Positions 1-9,358 of a stretch of DNA of 64,000 nucleotides are shown here, one piece after another. Under the pieces are notes generated by a model. The model was not told the DNA's origin. It did no database searches and saw only the letters and a list, made by a program, of their open reading frames with translations. The number at the start of each line of letters is the position of its first letter. Position 1 is the first letter of the stretch. A program made the translations under genes and the position numbers. The stretch lies in assembly GCA_963709555.1 (NCBI GenBank), contig CAVPWR010000008.1:1-64000 (forward strand). Reading direction: 5' to 3'. Source of the stretch: Sulfurisoma sp963709555 (GTDB lineage: Bacteria; Pseudomonadota; Gammaproteobacteria; Burkholderiales; Rhodocyclaceae).

Positions 1-1889
1 CATAATTGCGGCAGCTTCATGTCGTTTTCGCGCATCACCGCGATGCAGGCCTCCACCACCAGCGGGTCATAGTGTTTGCCTTTGCCTTTTTCGAGCTCCT
101 CGAGTGCGGCTGAAATGCCCAGGGCCGGGCGATAGGGACGGTGCGTGGACATGACTTCGAACACATCAGCTACCGCGATGATGCGCGCCTCGAGGATGAT
201 CTCCTCAGTCTTGAGTCCCTTGGGATAGCCGCTACCATCCAGCCTTTCGTGGTGCTGGGCAATCATTTCGGCCACAGGCCAGGGAAACTCGATGCCTTTC
301 ACAATCTCAAATCCGGAGATGACATGCTGCTGGATCAGCATGAATTCGAGCGCGGAGAGCTTGCCGGGTTTGGTGAGGATTTCCGCAGGGACCGAGATCT
401 TGCCGATGTCGTGGATGCTTGCGCCAAAGTACAGCCCTTCGAGCATTTCATCCCGCAGCCTCATTTTCCGGCCGATGCTGACCGCTAGTGCCGTTACCCG
501 CTGCTGGTGACCGGCGGTGTAGGGGTCACGCATTTCCAGCGTGCGCGCGATGGCAGTCACGGTATTCTTCATGGCGTGGCCGAACTGACTGATGTAGCGG
601 TCACGTTCTACCAACGTGCGCAGGGAGTCAATGCCGTAGGCCAGATCGGCAGCAAGCTCTTCCATGAGCTTCACCTCATCCTCATCAAAGGCATCTGCCG
701 ACGATGAATAAACCGTGAGGGCGCCATAAAGATGTCCGACATTCAGCAGCGGCAAGGCCAGGATGGCATGTACCCCCTGCTCTGCAGAGACCTCGAAGTG
801 GCCCTCTGGTGCCTCCCTGAGCCGGTTGAATGTGGTGGTCTTGCGCTTGCTCAGAGCCGATATGGTCAGGCAGCGCAGGGAGTGATCCGGGTCATCGTCC
901 AGTTCGGCATGCAGCTGGAAAACGGTCTCGTCTCCGTAATGCGAGACCGTGCGTGGCAGTTCCTCCGGGTTTTCCCCGGGATAGGCCACCGAGGCCAGCA
1001 AGTGGCCGCCGATTTCAACAATGTCTCGGCAAACCTCCTTCAGCAGATCCTCTTCGCACTTGGCATGCACAAGGTCCTCGTTGCAGGCGCTGATGGTGCG
1101 CAGGATGCGGTTGAGCCATTTGATCTGGGTTTCATGTTCCAGGCGTTCGCTGACATCTTGATAGACCGCGACCACCTCGTTCGATCCAAAGCGATAGACG
1201 TAACTTTCACGCCAGCTGGTAATCCGGCTGTCTGCATACAATGTGGGCGGGAAATGCTCCGTTTCGCCGCTGCCCCATACCCGCTTCAACACATCCAGCA
1301 GGCCGAAAGCGCGCACATTGGGGAAAATCTCTTCCACGTTGCGCCCGATCAGATCCGCAAGCCGCAACTGCTCGATACGCTCCACCGCCCGGTTGGCCGC
1401 CTTGATGACGAAAACTTCGCCGCTGGCATCCGGCTGGAAGACCATCACGCCACTACTCAGATTCTCGAACAGTTGGTGGTAATGATCTTCTACCTCGCGC
1501 AATTGCGCGCGCTGCGCTTTCTCCACGATGGCGCGCTGTACCGCCTCGGGCAGTCGGGCCAGGCGGTCCTTGAGGAGATAGTCGGTAGCGCCCTGCTTGA
1601 TACTCTCTACCGCCCTTTCCTCGCCCATGGCGCCGGTGACAAAGATGTAGGGCGTCTGCGGTGCTTTTTCCCGGGCAATGGCGAGGGCTTCCAAGCCGTC
1701 AAAGCCGGGCAGTTTGTAGTCGGCCAGTATGAGATCGGGCTTGAAGTCATCCAGCGCAGCGACAAAGGCCTTCTTCGTTTCCACCCGCTGAGCTTCGAAG
1801 GTAATTCCCGCCTTGCGCAGCACACGCTCGTTGAGTTCGGCATCAACCGGATTGTCTTCCAGCATCAGGAGACGTAGAGATCCACTCAT
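1..1889 (-). CDS. Response regulator with PAS, GAF and HD-GYP domains (partial)
   Basis: The gene reads from an ATG at 1889 to the left window edge with no stop, so the C-terminus is missing. An N-terminal receiver domain carries the phospho-acceptor in DLILADYKLPG near residue 54. It is followed by a PAS-like segment, a GAF-like segment, and an HD-GYP domain with HDIGK near residue 492 and GSGYPKG near residue 551. HD-GYP domains hydrolyse the second messenger c-di-GMP, so this is probably a phosphorylation-controlled c-di-GMP phosphodiesterase in the cytoplasm. The ATG overlaps the stop of the upstream receiver gene in an ATGA arrangement, which indicates translational coupling with the kinase/receiver pair. 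The domain call is firm; the input signal is unknown. Confidence 0.85.
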   Translation of the reverse strand, partial: MSGSLRLLMLEDNPVDAELNERVLRKAGITFEAQRVETKKAFVAALDDFKPDLILADYKLPGFDGLEALAIAREKAPQTPYIFVTGAMGEERAVESIKQGATDYLLKDRLARLPEAVQRAIVEKAQRAQLREVEDHYHQLFENLSSGVMVFQPDASGEVFVIKAANRAVERIEQLRLADLIGRNVEEIFPNVRAFGLLDVLKRVWGSGETEHFPPTLYADSRITSWRESYVYRFGSNEVVAVYQDVSERLEHETQIKWLNRILRTISACNEDLVHAKCEEDLLKEVCRDIVEIGGHLLASVAYPGENPEELPRTVSHYGDETVFQLHAELDDDPDHSLRCLTISALSKRKTTTFNRLREAPEGHFEVSAEQGVHAILALPLLNVGHLYGALTVYSSSADAFDEDEVKLMEELAADLAYGIDSLRTLVERDRYISQFGHAMKNTVTAIARTLEMRDPYTAGHQQRVTALAVSIGRKMRLRDEMLEGLYFGASIHDIGKISVPAEILTKPGKLSALEFMLIQQHVISGFEIVKGIEFPWPVAEMIAQHHERLDGSGYPKGLKTEEIILEARIIAVADVFEVMSTHRPYRPALGISAALEELEKGKGKHYDPLVVEACIAVMRENDMKLPQL

Positions 1890-2337
1890 GGCGCTATGCC
1901 TCGCTGCGTCGGAATCTTGTTGAGGAGAAGCCAGTAGCGCCCGAGCTCCGCCACGGTATTGCTGAACTCGTCGAATGCGACTGGTTTGGATACAAAGCTG
2001 TTGGCGCCCAGCTGGTAGCTGGCCGCAATATCACTCTCTTCCTTGGAGGAGGTCAGCACCACCACCGGGATGGTGCGGGTATGCTCGTTGTCACGCATTT
2101 GCTGCAATACTTTCAGCCCATCCACCTTGGGCAGACGCAGGTCAAGAAACACTACCCGTGGCATCGAATTGGTGCGTGCCGCATGGTTGCCGCGGCGGAA
2201 CAGGAAATCGAGCGCCACCTCGCCATCCTTCACCCAGACAACGTTGTTGGCAAGATTGGTTTTTCTGAGGACGCGCAGGACCAGTTCGGCGTCGGTCGGG
2301 TTGTCTTCCACCAGCAGGATATCAACCGGGGTGCCAT
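1886..2337 (-). CDS. Single-domain response regulator (Rcp1-like receiver)
   Basis: This is a stand-alone CheY-like receiver of about 150 residues with the acidic pair in LLVEDNPTDAE, the phospho-acceptor in FLDLRLPKVDG and the conserved lysine in VSKP. Receivers of this type usually accept phosphate from the kinase encoded next to them. The start is unresolved. The receiver frame has no ATG, GTG or TTG close to the domain, whereas an ATG at 2337 lies in the kinase frame. Adding one base to the run of four C (2328-2331 on the plus strand) would give a clean MAPPVDILLVEDN start. It would also place the receiver in frame with the kinase, so a fused hybrid kinase is the alternative reading. Confidence 0.7.
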
Positions 2338-4549
2338 GTATCCAATTGCCGTCTCCTTGTTGATCGCGCAGGTTTTCGCCGGCGGCAGGGTGAACCAGAA
2401 TGTTGCTCCTTCGCCAGGCTTGCCTTCCGCCCATACCCGTCCGCCATGCTTGGCGACAAAGCGCTTGACGATGGCCAGGCCAACGCCGGTTCCTTCGAAT
2501 TCGTCCATGCCATGCAGTCGCTGGAACAGGCCGAACAGCCGGTTGACATAGTCCATGTCGAACCCGGCGCCATTATCCCTCACATAAAAAATGCTTTCCC
2601 CGCTGTCCTGCCGCCCACCTAGCTCGATCAACGCAGATTCCCGCCCGCGGGTGAATTTCAGCGCGTTGGCGAGGAAGTTCTGCAGCACCTGGCGAATCGC
2701 GGCGGGATCACCATATGCTGTGGGCAGCGCTGCCAGCCGGAATTCGACGCTGCGCCCTGCGCGCTGCGGCTCAAGTTCTTGCCACACCTCTTGTGCCAGT
2801 GCGTTCATGTCGAGGTTGGTGACCAGCAGTTCGATGCGCCCGGCGCGGGAGAAGGCCAGAATGTCATCGATCAGCTGACCCATCTTTCTGGCGTTGTCGC
2901 CCACTACCTGGAACAGGCGCTTGCCTTCGTCATCCAGGCGCGGGGCATAGTCTTCCAGCAATATGGCAGAGAAGCCGTCGATGGCTCGCAGCGGTGCGCG
3001 CAGATCGTGCGATACGGAGTAGCTGAAACTTTCCAGGTCGGTGTAGGCGGCCTGAAGCTGGACAGTGCGTTCTTCAACACGCTTTTCCAGTTGCTCCCGG
3101 TAATCGTCCAGTTCATCTCTGGATCGCTTTGCGCTGGCTGATGTCCTCAATCACCCAGATGAAGTACTTGGGCGCGCCTGCGGCATCCCATACCAGTGAT
3201 ACCGTAGTGTCAGTCCAGATAATCGAGCCATCCTTGCGGATATAGCGTTTTTCCATCGCGTAATGACTGATTTCCCGCGCCAGCATTTGACGCTCAAAGT
3301 CGCGATCGGCTTCCAGGTCATCCGGATGGGTGATGTCCTGGAAGGTGCGCTGCAGCAGTTCATCCGTGTTATAGCCGAGGATGTCGCACAGCCGCTGGTT
3401 AACTCGTGTCCAGTGGCCATCCGGTGCAACATGGGCTATGCCTACTGCAGCCTGTTCAAAGGTGGCGCGGAAGCGCTCTTCGCTCTCGCGCAGAGCTTCC
3501 ATGTCCTGCAGGCGGATCTCCTGCAGAGCGAAGCGGTGTGCTTCCTCGCGCCGATGGAAAAGATAGAACATCGCCATCGCTGCCGCCGCGATGGCAACCA
3601 GCACCGCGACCGCGATGACCAAGGCGTAGTCGCGCAAGGGCAGGAGCAGCTCTTCCCGGTCCACCTTGGCGATTACGCTCCAGCCTGTGCCGGGCACATC
3701 GTGATAGGCGGCGATGACCGGTGCCTGGCGATAGTCCTTGCCCTCCATCGTACCGTGTCCCCCCGCGCTGACCGCCCGGGCGGCGGGCAGGGTATCCGCC
3801 ATGGAAAGGGGCAGGTGGAGCTTGAGCGCCGCGCCCTGGCGGTGACGCAATTCGTTCAGAAACAGGACCTGGTCGCCATCACGCCGTACCAGCACGGTCT
3901 CCGCACTGGCACTGGGAATAGGCCAGGACTGGATGAGTGGATAAAGGAATTGGTTCGGGTTGGCGCGCAACGCCAGCACGACGCCATTAGTGCCTATTGC
4001 CGGAACCACGAAATCCAGGTGGGTGTGTTCAGGCGGCTGCAAGTCGGCAAGATATAGGTCCGTCATCACAACCCGCTTCTCACGCCACGCCCGCTCAGCC
4101 GCGTGGCGCAGTTCCTCTGTCACCAGGTGTGGTTCTCCCACCTGAAGCCGGATGGTGCCCTGCGCATCGAGCAGGATGAGGCTCTGGTAATGGTAAGCCT
4201 TGACGAAAGAGCTGAAGTGATCCTCGATCTTCTTTTGCGCTACCGGATCGGCCGTGGCGAGCCAGTGATTTAACACTTCAGCCTGCAGGTCGCCGCCCTG
4301 GAGCACATCCGCGTTGCTGGTGCGCTCCGCCAGCCAGTTGCCGATCTGGTGCGCCTTCAGTTCGGCGATGGCGGTCAGCTTGGCATTTTCCTGTTCCCTG
4401 AAACGCTGTGCCTGCTGGGCATATATGCCCCATCCCAGAAGCACGATGACCAACGCCAAGGCAGAGAACAGCCACACAATCGGATACGCAGTCCGGCGCG
4501 GAGCTTGGGCGGTCGGTAGCGATGCAATGGAACTCATGATGCTTATCAT
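2338..4549 (-). pseudogene. Membrane sensor histidine kinase with PAS domain, frame broken by +1
   Basis: The first part (4549-3113) has a transmembrane helix near residues 22-44, a periplasmic sensor region of about 260 residues, a second helix near 305-330 and a PAS domain ending in WVIEDISQRKAIQR, where a stop follows. The next frame continues at once with ELDDYREQLEKRVEERT, a coiled coil, the phospho-acceptor histidine in YSVSHDLRAP, the N box QNFLANALKFT and the ATP-binding boxes DNGAGFD and GTGVGLAI. One extra base near 3115 explains the break, and removing it restores a single kinase. The kinase frame then runs on over the receiver gene to 2230 with no natural stop. The protein is probably intact in vivo and signals to the two downstream regulators. 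Confidence 0.75.
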
Positions 4550-4689
4550 TACCCTGATAGGGCACTGAATTCGGGTGAAGGTTGGTTACCCTTTATCCAT
4601 CCTGAGGGCACCCTTTATCAATCACATCTCTTATTAAGGATAGTAGCTGAAATAGCAGTTAGCCACCGCTTCGATTCGGTCAATGGACA

Positions 4690-4970
4690 CTGTCGTTGCT
4701 CTCCGATGACCATGGCGGACTGCGCGAAGCTGCAGACAGATACTTACCGGGGGCCAGTTGGCAACGCTCTCAGGTGCATCAGATGCGCAACATTCCCGGC
4801 CTGTGAGTCACGCGCCACCGCGCCGAGGTGGCTGTAGCCGACAAGATCGCACTGCAAGTGCCCGACACGATTGAGGGCAAGCGGTGCATGGGAGAATTCA
4901 CCGATCGCTTCGCTAAAAGCGCACCCAAGGCGGTAGCTTGTCTGGAAACAGGTTTCGTTAGGGTGGCCAG
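4690..4970 (+). pseudogene. Remnant of an IS256-family transposase
   Basis: The plus strand encodes a piece resembling the core of Mutator/IS256 transposases: SDDHGGLREA, then GASWQRSQVHQMRN, matching the usual S-D-x-H-x-G-L and G-A-x-W-Q-R-C-Q-V-H-F-x-R-N motifs. After an in-frame TGA at 4804 the same frame continues with FTDRFAKSAPKAVACLE, another typical segment. No start, no C-terminal part and no terminal inverted repeats are visible, and the motif Cys is replaced by Ser, so this is a decayed internal fragment. The rest of 4550-5082 shows nothing else recognisable. The family assignment comes from motif recall, not a search. Confidence 0.6.
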
Positions 4971-5082
4971 TCCGGGGGATGTCGGGTCGCGTTATCTGAG
5001 CCACCGGCGAGTATGGCAACTGGCCGGACTTGAGGCCCGGAGGGGGAAAGCCGAGGCCGAGGCGAGTTCCGGAAGGTCCTTG

Positions 5083-6261
5083 CTACCAGGCGCGGGCGCC
5101 GAACATCATGCGGCGGGCGACGAAGGAGCGCGCCGGTGGCAGCAGGTCGAGGGCCAGCAGTCCGGTGCCGCGGGCATGGGCGAGCGGGGCGAAATCGTTG
5201 GAGAATGCGCGTACGAGGGTGTCGGTGAAGCCGATGGTGGCGCGGCGGTCGAGGCGGCGGCTGGCGGCGTAGCGCGCCAGCAGGGCGGGCTCGCCGACGT
5301 CGGGGCTGTCGGCCAGCGTGCGGGCGAGGTCCCAAATGTCGCGCAGCGCGAGGTTGAATCCCTGGCCGGCGACGGGGTGCAGGGTCTGCGCGGCGTTGCC
5401 GATCCAGACCTGGCGCTCGGCGACGATCTCGGCGCGGTAGCGCAGGCCGAGCGCGTAGCTGACCCGCGGACCGGCGGCGGTGAAGGTGAGGCGGGTACCG
5501 AACTGGGCCTGCAGGCGGGCGAGGAAGGCGACGTCGTCGAGCGCGGCGAGTTGGCTGGCAGCGGACGCGCTGCAGGTGAAAACCACCGCGTATTCGTTGC
5601 CGAAGGGGAGCAGCGCGAGCGGGCCGTCGGGGGTGAAGCGTTCCCAGGCGACGTGGCGATGCGGCTCACGCGTGGCGGCGGTGCATAGCACGGCGTGCTG
5701 GCCGTAGTCGCGGACGATGGCGTCGGCATCGGCCACAGTGCCCTCGGCCCAGGCGGTCAGCGAGTGGCTCACCGTGTCGCCGGCGCCGACTTTTGTCTGC
5801 TCGCGATAGGCGATGTTCGCCTTGCTGATTGCGGCGTCCAGGGTTGCGGCGAGGTCGCTGGCTGCAAGCACGTAGCCCAGGGCCGGCACACCTTCGTCGC
5901 GAGCCGTCAGGCGGGTGCGGCCCAGTCGCCCGCGCTGCGAGACGTGGATGGTGTCGATGGCGGTGGCGGGAATGCCGTGCCAGGCGCCGATGCGTTCGAG
6001 GATCTGCCGGCTGCCTGCGGAGAGCGCGAGTATGCGACGGTCGGTTTTTGCAGCGCCGCGTTCGCGGGCGTCGAAGATTTCGGCGGCGATGCCGTGTTTG
6101 TGCAGCGCCAGGGCCAGGGCCATCCCCGCCGGACCGCCCCCGACAATGGCAACCTTGCGGTTGCCATTGTCGGAGCGACTTCCATTGCCCCCATCCCCCC
6201 GTCCCCCTTCCCCGGGAAGGGGGCGACTATTCAGGCTCGCTTCGCTCGCGATGTCAGCCAT
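5083..6261 (-). CDS. FAD-dependent UbiH/UbiF/VisC-type hydroxylase
   Basis: The product is a class A flavoprotein monooxygenase of the ubiquinone-biosynthesis hydroxylase family. It has a Rossmann FAD motif GGGPAG at residues 41-46 and the second FAD motif GNAAQTLHPVAGQGFN near residue 300. Such enzymes hydroxylate the ring of ubiquinone precursors using O2 and NAD(P)H. The position specificity (UbiH versus UbiF or UbiI) cannot be read from the sequence. The first 35 or so residues are Gly/Arg/Ser-rich, come from a GC-rich intergenic-type repeat and are probably not conserved, yet no in-frame start lies between them and the FAD motif. The start overlaps the pepP stop by 8 bp, suggesting coupled expression. 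Confidence 0.8.
   Translation of the reverse strand: MADIASEASLNSRPLPGEGGRGDGGNGSRSDNGNRKVAIVGGGPAGMALALALHKHGIAAEIFDARERGAAKTDRRILALSAGSRQILERIGAWHGIPATAIDTIHVSQRGRLGRTRLTARDEGVPALGYVLAASDLAATLDAAISKANIAYREQTKVGAGDTVSHSLTAWAEGTVADADAIVRDYGQHAVLCTAATREPHRHVAWERFTPDGPLALLPFGNEYAVVFTCSASAASQLAALDDVAFLARLQAQFGTRLTFTAAGPRVSYALGLRYRAEIVAERQVWIGNAAQTLHPVAGQGFNLALRDIWDLARTLADSPDVGEPALLARYAASRRLDRRATIGFTDTLVRAFSNDFAPLAHARGTGLLALDLLPPARSFVARRMMFGARAW
6140..6173 (-). repeat. Perfect 15-bp hairpin in the ubiH-like 5' coding region
   Basis: CCGACAATGGCAACC at 6140-6154 is the exact reverse complement of 6159-6173, with a 4-base loop. On the mRNA the loop reads GCAA, a GNRA-type tetraloop. The hairpin falls on codons about 30-40, overlapping those for the FAD-binding glycine motif. 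Confidence 0.7.
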
Positions 6262-7564
6262 GGCGTGTATCGCGCATCAGCGCCTCGATGTCCGCGATCT
6301 TCTTCGGCGCATCGGCGGTGATGATCTCGCAGCCGTCGGCCGTCACCAGCGCGTCGTCCTCGATGCGCACGCCGATGTTCCAGAAGGCTTGCGGCACGTC
6401 GGCGGCGGGGCGGATGTAGCAGCCGGGCTCGACGGTCAGCGCCATGCCGGGAGCGAGCACGCGCCAGTCCTCGCCCTCCTTGTATTCGCCGGCGTCATGG
6501 ACGTCGAGTCCCAGCCAGTGGCCGGTGCGATGCATGTAGAAGCGCTTGTAGCTTTCGGACTCGATGACGCCGTCGACGCTGCCTTCGAGCAGCTTCATGT
6601 CGATCATGCCCTGGGCCAGCACGCGCACGGCGGCGGTGTGCGGGTCGTGGAAGGTGGCACCGGGCCTGATGGCGGCGATGGCGGCCGCCTGGGCGTCGAG
6701 GACGAGGTCGTAGACGTCGGCTTGCGGGCCGGAGAAGCGGCCATTGACCGGGAAGGTGCGGGTGATGTCGCTGGCGTAACCGTCGAGCTCGCAGCCGGCG
6801 TCGATCAGCAGCAGGTCGCCATCGCGCAATTCGCGGTTGTTGTCGACGTAGTGCAGCACGCAGGCGTTGGCACCGCCGGCGACGATGGGCGAGTAGGCGG
6901 GAAACTGGCTGCCGCGGCGGCGGAACTCGTGGAGGAATTCGGCCTCGACTTCGTATTCGAAGCGGCCGGGCGCGGCGAAACGCATGGCGCGGCGGTGGGC
7001 ATCGCAGGCGATGACGGCAGCCTCGCGCATCAGCGCGATCTCGTGGCCGTCCTTGATGAGGCGCATCTCGTCGAGAGCGGCGCGCACGTCGCGGATGGCT
7101 GAGGGCGCGCGCTTGCCGCTGCGCGATTGCGCACGCACGGCGTTGAGGGCGGCGGTGATGCGGGCGTCCCAGGCGGCGTCATGGCCGAGCGAAAACCACA
7201 GCGCAGGCTGGTCGGCCAGCAACTCCGGCAGCTTGGTGTCGAATTCCCTGATCGAGTGCGCGGCATCGAAGCCGAAGGCAGCGGGAGCGGCCTCGGGACC
7301 ATGGCGGAAGCCGTCCCAGATTTCCTTCTCGACGTCCTTGTCGCGGCAGAAGAGGATGCTTTGCGGGCTGCTGCCGGCAATCAGCACCAGCACCGCCTCG
7401 GGCTCGGGGAAGCCGCTGAGGTAATGGAAATAGCTGTCGGCGCGGTAGGGAAACGTCGTGTCACGATTGCGCACGCGCTCGGGCGCGGTGGGGATGACGG
7501 CTATGCCTTCGCCCATGCGCGCAAGCAGGGAAAGTCGGCGCTGGCGGAACGGCGAGATGTCCAT
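6254..7564 (-). CDS. pepP: Xaa-Pro aminopeptidase (aminopeptidase P)
   Basis: This 436-residue protein removes an N-terminal amino acid when proline is in position two. It has the aminopeptidase P N-terminal domain (FPYRADSYFHYLSGFPEPEA) and the pita-bread metallopeptidase fold. The dinuclear metal ligands are recognisable in LLIDAGCELDGYASDITRTFP, in the histidine of HRTGHWLGLDVHDAGEY, and in the glutamates of VEPGCYI and RIEDD. The length matches the E. coli enzyme (about 440 residues). It stands between murU and the ubiH-like gene, 7 bp downstream of murU. The pepP-ubiH order is common in proteobacteria, as in the E. coli pepP-ubiH operon. Confidence 0.95.
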   Translation of the reverse strand: MDISPFRQRRLSLLARMGEGIAVIPTAPERVRNRDTTFPYRADSYFHYLSGFPEPEAVLVLIAGSSPQSILFCRDKDVEKEIWDGFRHGPEAAPAAFGFDAAHSIREFDTKLPELLADQPALWFSLGHDAAWDARITAALNAVRAQSRSGKRAPSAIRDVRAALDEMRLIKDGHEIALMREAAVIACDAHRRAMRFAAPGRFEYEVEAEFLHEFRRRGSQFPAYSPIVAGGANACVLHYVDNNRELRDGDLLLIDAGCELDGYASDITRTFPVNGRFSGPQADVYDLVLDAQAAAIAAIRPGATFHDPHTAAVRVLAQGMIDMKLLEGSVDGVIESESYKRFYMHRTGHWLGLDVHDAGEYKEGEDWRVLAPGMALTVEPGCYIRPAADVPQAFWNIGVRIEDDALVTADGCEIITADAPKKIADIEALMRDTRHG

Positions 7565-7571
7565 GCGCCGA

Positions 7572-8237
7572 TTATAGCGAGCTGATTTCGCGGTCCAGCG
7601 CGGCCAGTCGCTCGGGTGTGCCTACATCCACCCAGCGGCCGCCGTGCAGCTCACCCGAGACGCGGCCGGCGGCCATGGCCTCGCGCAGCAGCGGTGCGAG
7701 TGCCGCCCGCTGGCCGCGACCGATGGCGGCGAACAGTTCCGGGCGGTAGATGCCGATGCCGGCAAAGGTGTGCGTCGGCGGGCCGTCGCCGCCGACTCTG
7801 CCGTTGTCGAAGCGGAAGTCGCCTTTGGCGTGATGCGGGGGATTCGGCACCAGGACCAGGTGGGCGAGGTCGCCCGCTGCGAGCGCGCCGGGGGCGCCGG
7901 TGATGTCCCAGTCGCAGAAGATGTCGCCGTTGATGACGATGAAAGGTTCGTTGCCGAGCAGCTGCAGCGCGTTGGCGATGCCGCCGGCGGTTTCCAGCGC
8001 GCCGGCAGGTTCTTCCGAGTAGCGGATGCTCACACCCCAGGCCTCGCCGTCGCCGAGCAGGGCCTCGATCTGGTCGCCGAGATGGGCGTGGTTGATGACG
8101 ACATCGCGGATGCCGGCGCGCGCCAGTCGCTCGAGGTGCCAGACGATCAGCGGATGGCCGCCCACCGGCAGCAGCGGCTTGGGCGTGCGGTCGGTCAGCG
8201 GGCGCATTCTTTCGCCGCGGCCGGCCGCCAATATCAT
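7572..8237 (-). CDS. murU: N-acetylmuramate-1-phosphate uridylyltransferase
   Basis: The 221-residue protein opens with the nucleotidyltransferase signature LAAGRGERMRPLTDRTPKPLLP and keeps the INGDIFCDWD metal-binding segment. MurU converts MurNAc-1-phosphate to UDP-MurNAc in the cell-wall recycling route that bypasses de novo synthesis and MurA, the fosfomycin target. The assignment rests on the immediately upstream amgK, whose product supplies the substrate; the sequence alone could also be a mannose- or glucose-1-phosphate transferase. The ATG at 8237 was chosen because the domain starts there. It lies 5 bp after the amgK stop. Confidence 0.88.
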   Translation of the reverse strand: MILAAGRGERMRPLTDRTPKPLLPVGGHPLIVWHLERLARAGIRDVVINHAHLGDQIEALLGDGEAWGVSIRYSEEPAGALETAGGIANALQLLGNEPFIVINGDIFCDWDITGAPGALAAGDLAHLVLVPNPPHHAKGDFRFDNGRVGGDGPPTHTFAGIGIYRPELFAAIGRGQRAALAPLLREAMAAGRVSGELHGGRWVDVGTPERLAALDREISSL

Positions 8238-8242
8238 GGCTT

Positions 8243-9280
8243 TCAAAATGTGTACCCCACTTGAACCTGCCGGTTCTCGAGCTGGTCGAGCAGTCGCAGC
8301 AGCGGCGTCAGTTCGCGGTAGCGGGTGCAGGCCGCGCGCAGATATTTTGCGACCAGCGGCATGTCGCGCAGGTAGCCGTCCTTGCCGTCGCGGTGGAACA
8401 GCCGGGCGAAAATACCCAGGACTTTCACATGCCGCTGCACGCCCATCCACTCGTAGTCGCGGAAGAAATCGCCGAAGTCGGCGCGCACCGGCAGTCCGGA
8501 CTTCCTCGCCTTCTCCCAGTAGCGCGCCAGCCAGTCGAGCAGACGTTCTTCGTCCCATTCGATGTAGGCATCCTTGAACAGCGAGGCGAGATCGTAGCTG
8601 ATCGGACCAAAGACGGCGTCCTGGAAGTCGATTACGCCGGGGCCGGGTGTCGTGTGCATCAGGTTGCGCGAGTGGTAGTCGCGATGGACATAGACCCGGG
8701 GTTCGCCGAGATTGACCGCGAGGATGTGCTCGAAGACCTTCTCCAGGGCATTGCGCTGCGTGTCGCCGAAATCGATGGGCACATGCCGGCCGATGTACCA
8801 GTCGGGAAACAGGTCGAGTTCGCGCTTGAGCAGGGCGCGGTCGTAGTCCGGCAACTCACCCGCGCGGCTGCCGAGCTGGATGCGGATCAGGCTGTCGACG
8901 GCCTCGCGATAAAGGTCATCGGCGTTGTTGTCGGCGAGCACGGCGAGGAAGGTGGTCGAGCCGAGGTCGGACAGCAGCAGGAAGCCCTGCGCCCGATCCT
9001 CGGCCAGCACCTCGGGGACATGGGCGCCGGCGGCCTGGAACAGGCGCTGCACATGCAGCCAGGGCCGCACGTCCTCGTGCGTCGGCGGAGCGTCCATGAC
9101 CACCTGCGTTGCCCCATCCTGCCAGGTGACGCGCAGGTAGCGGCGAAAACTGGCGTCGGCCGAGGCCGGGGCCAGGGTAAAGGGCCGGTCAGGCCACAGG
9201 CCTTCCAGCCAGGCGGCGATCGCGTCCTGTCGCGGGTCTTCTTGCACGGGGTCGGGGTAGGGCGGATGGTAGAATCGCAA
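8243..9280 (-). CDS. amgK: N-acetylmuramate/N-acetylglucosamine anomeric kinase
   Basis: The 345-residue aminoglycoside-phosphotransferase-fold kinase carries the catalytic loop VHRDYHSRNL and the metal-binding VIDFQDA. AmgK phosphorylates MurNAc (and GlcNAc) at C1 and feeds MurU in peptidoglycan recycling. The pair amgK-murU is divergent from lptD, which is a frequent arrangement in pseudomonads and betaproteobacteria. The intergenic space to lptD is only 78 bp and must hold both promoters. The start at 9280 gives an MRFYHPPYPDP N-terminus; a slightly later start cannot be excluded. Confidence 0.9.
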   Translation of the reverse strand: MRFYHPPYPDPVQEDPRQDAIAAWLEGLWPDRPFTLAPASADASFRRYLRVTWQDGATQVVMDAPPTHEDVRPWLHVQRLFQAAGAHVPEVLAEDRAQGFLLLSDLGSTTFLAVLADNNADDLYREAVDSLIRIQLGSRAGELPDYDRALLKRELDLFPDWYIGRHVPIDFGDTQRNALEKVFEHILAVNLGEPRVYVHRDYHSRNLMHTTPGPGVIDFQDAVFGPISYDLASLFKDAYIEWDEERLLDWLARYWEKARKSGLPVRADFGDFFRDYEWMGVQRHVKVLGIFARLFHRDGKDGYLRDMPLVAKYLRAACTRYRELTPLLRLLDQLENRQVQVGYTF

Positions 9281-9358
9281 ATTCTATCATTGGCAATTTC
9301 GGCTCCCGCTGCCTCGCCCGGCGAGCGTGCCGTTACCACCTACCATCGCCTGTCTCCG

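Noticed and set aside
732..1877. Long plus-strand open frame opposite the HD-GYP regulator gene
   Set aside because: It mirrors a well-conserved minus-strand gene in GC-rich DNA; its translation has no family features.
4744..5019. Minus-strand 91-codon frame in the 4.5-5.1 kb gap
   Set aside because: It lies opposite the transposase remnant and its translation shows nothing recognisable.
8261..9358. Upstream extension of lptD by about 366 codons
   Set aside because: It runs antisense to amgK; the signal peptide begins at 9359, so the extension is an artefact of few stop codons in GC-rich DNA.
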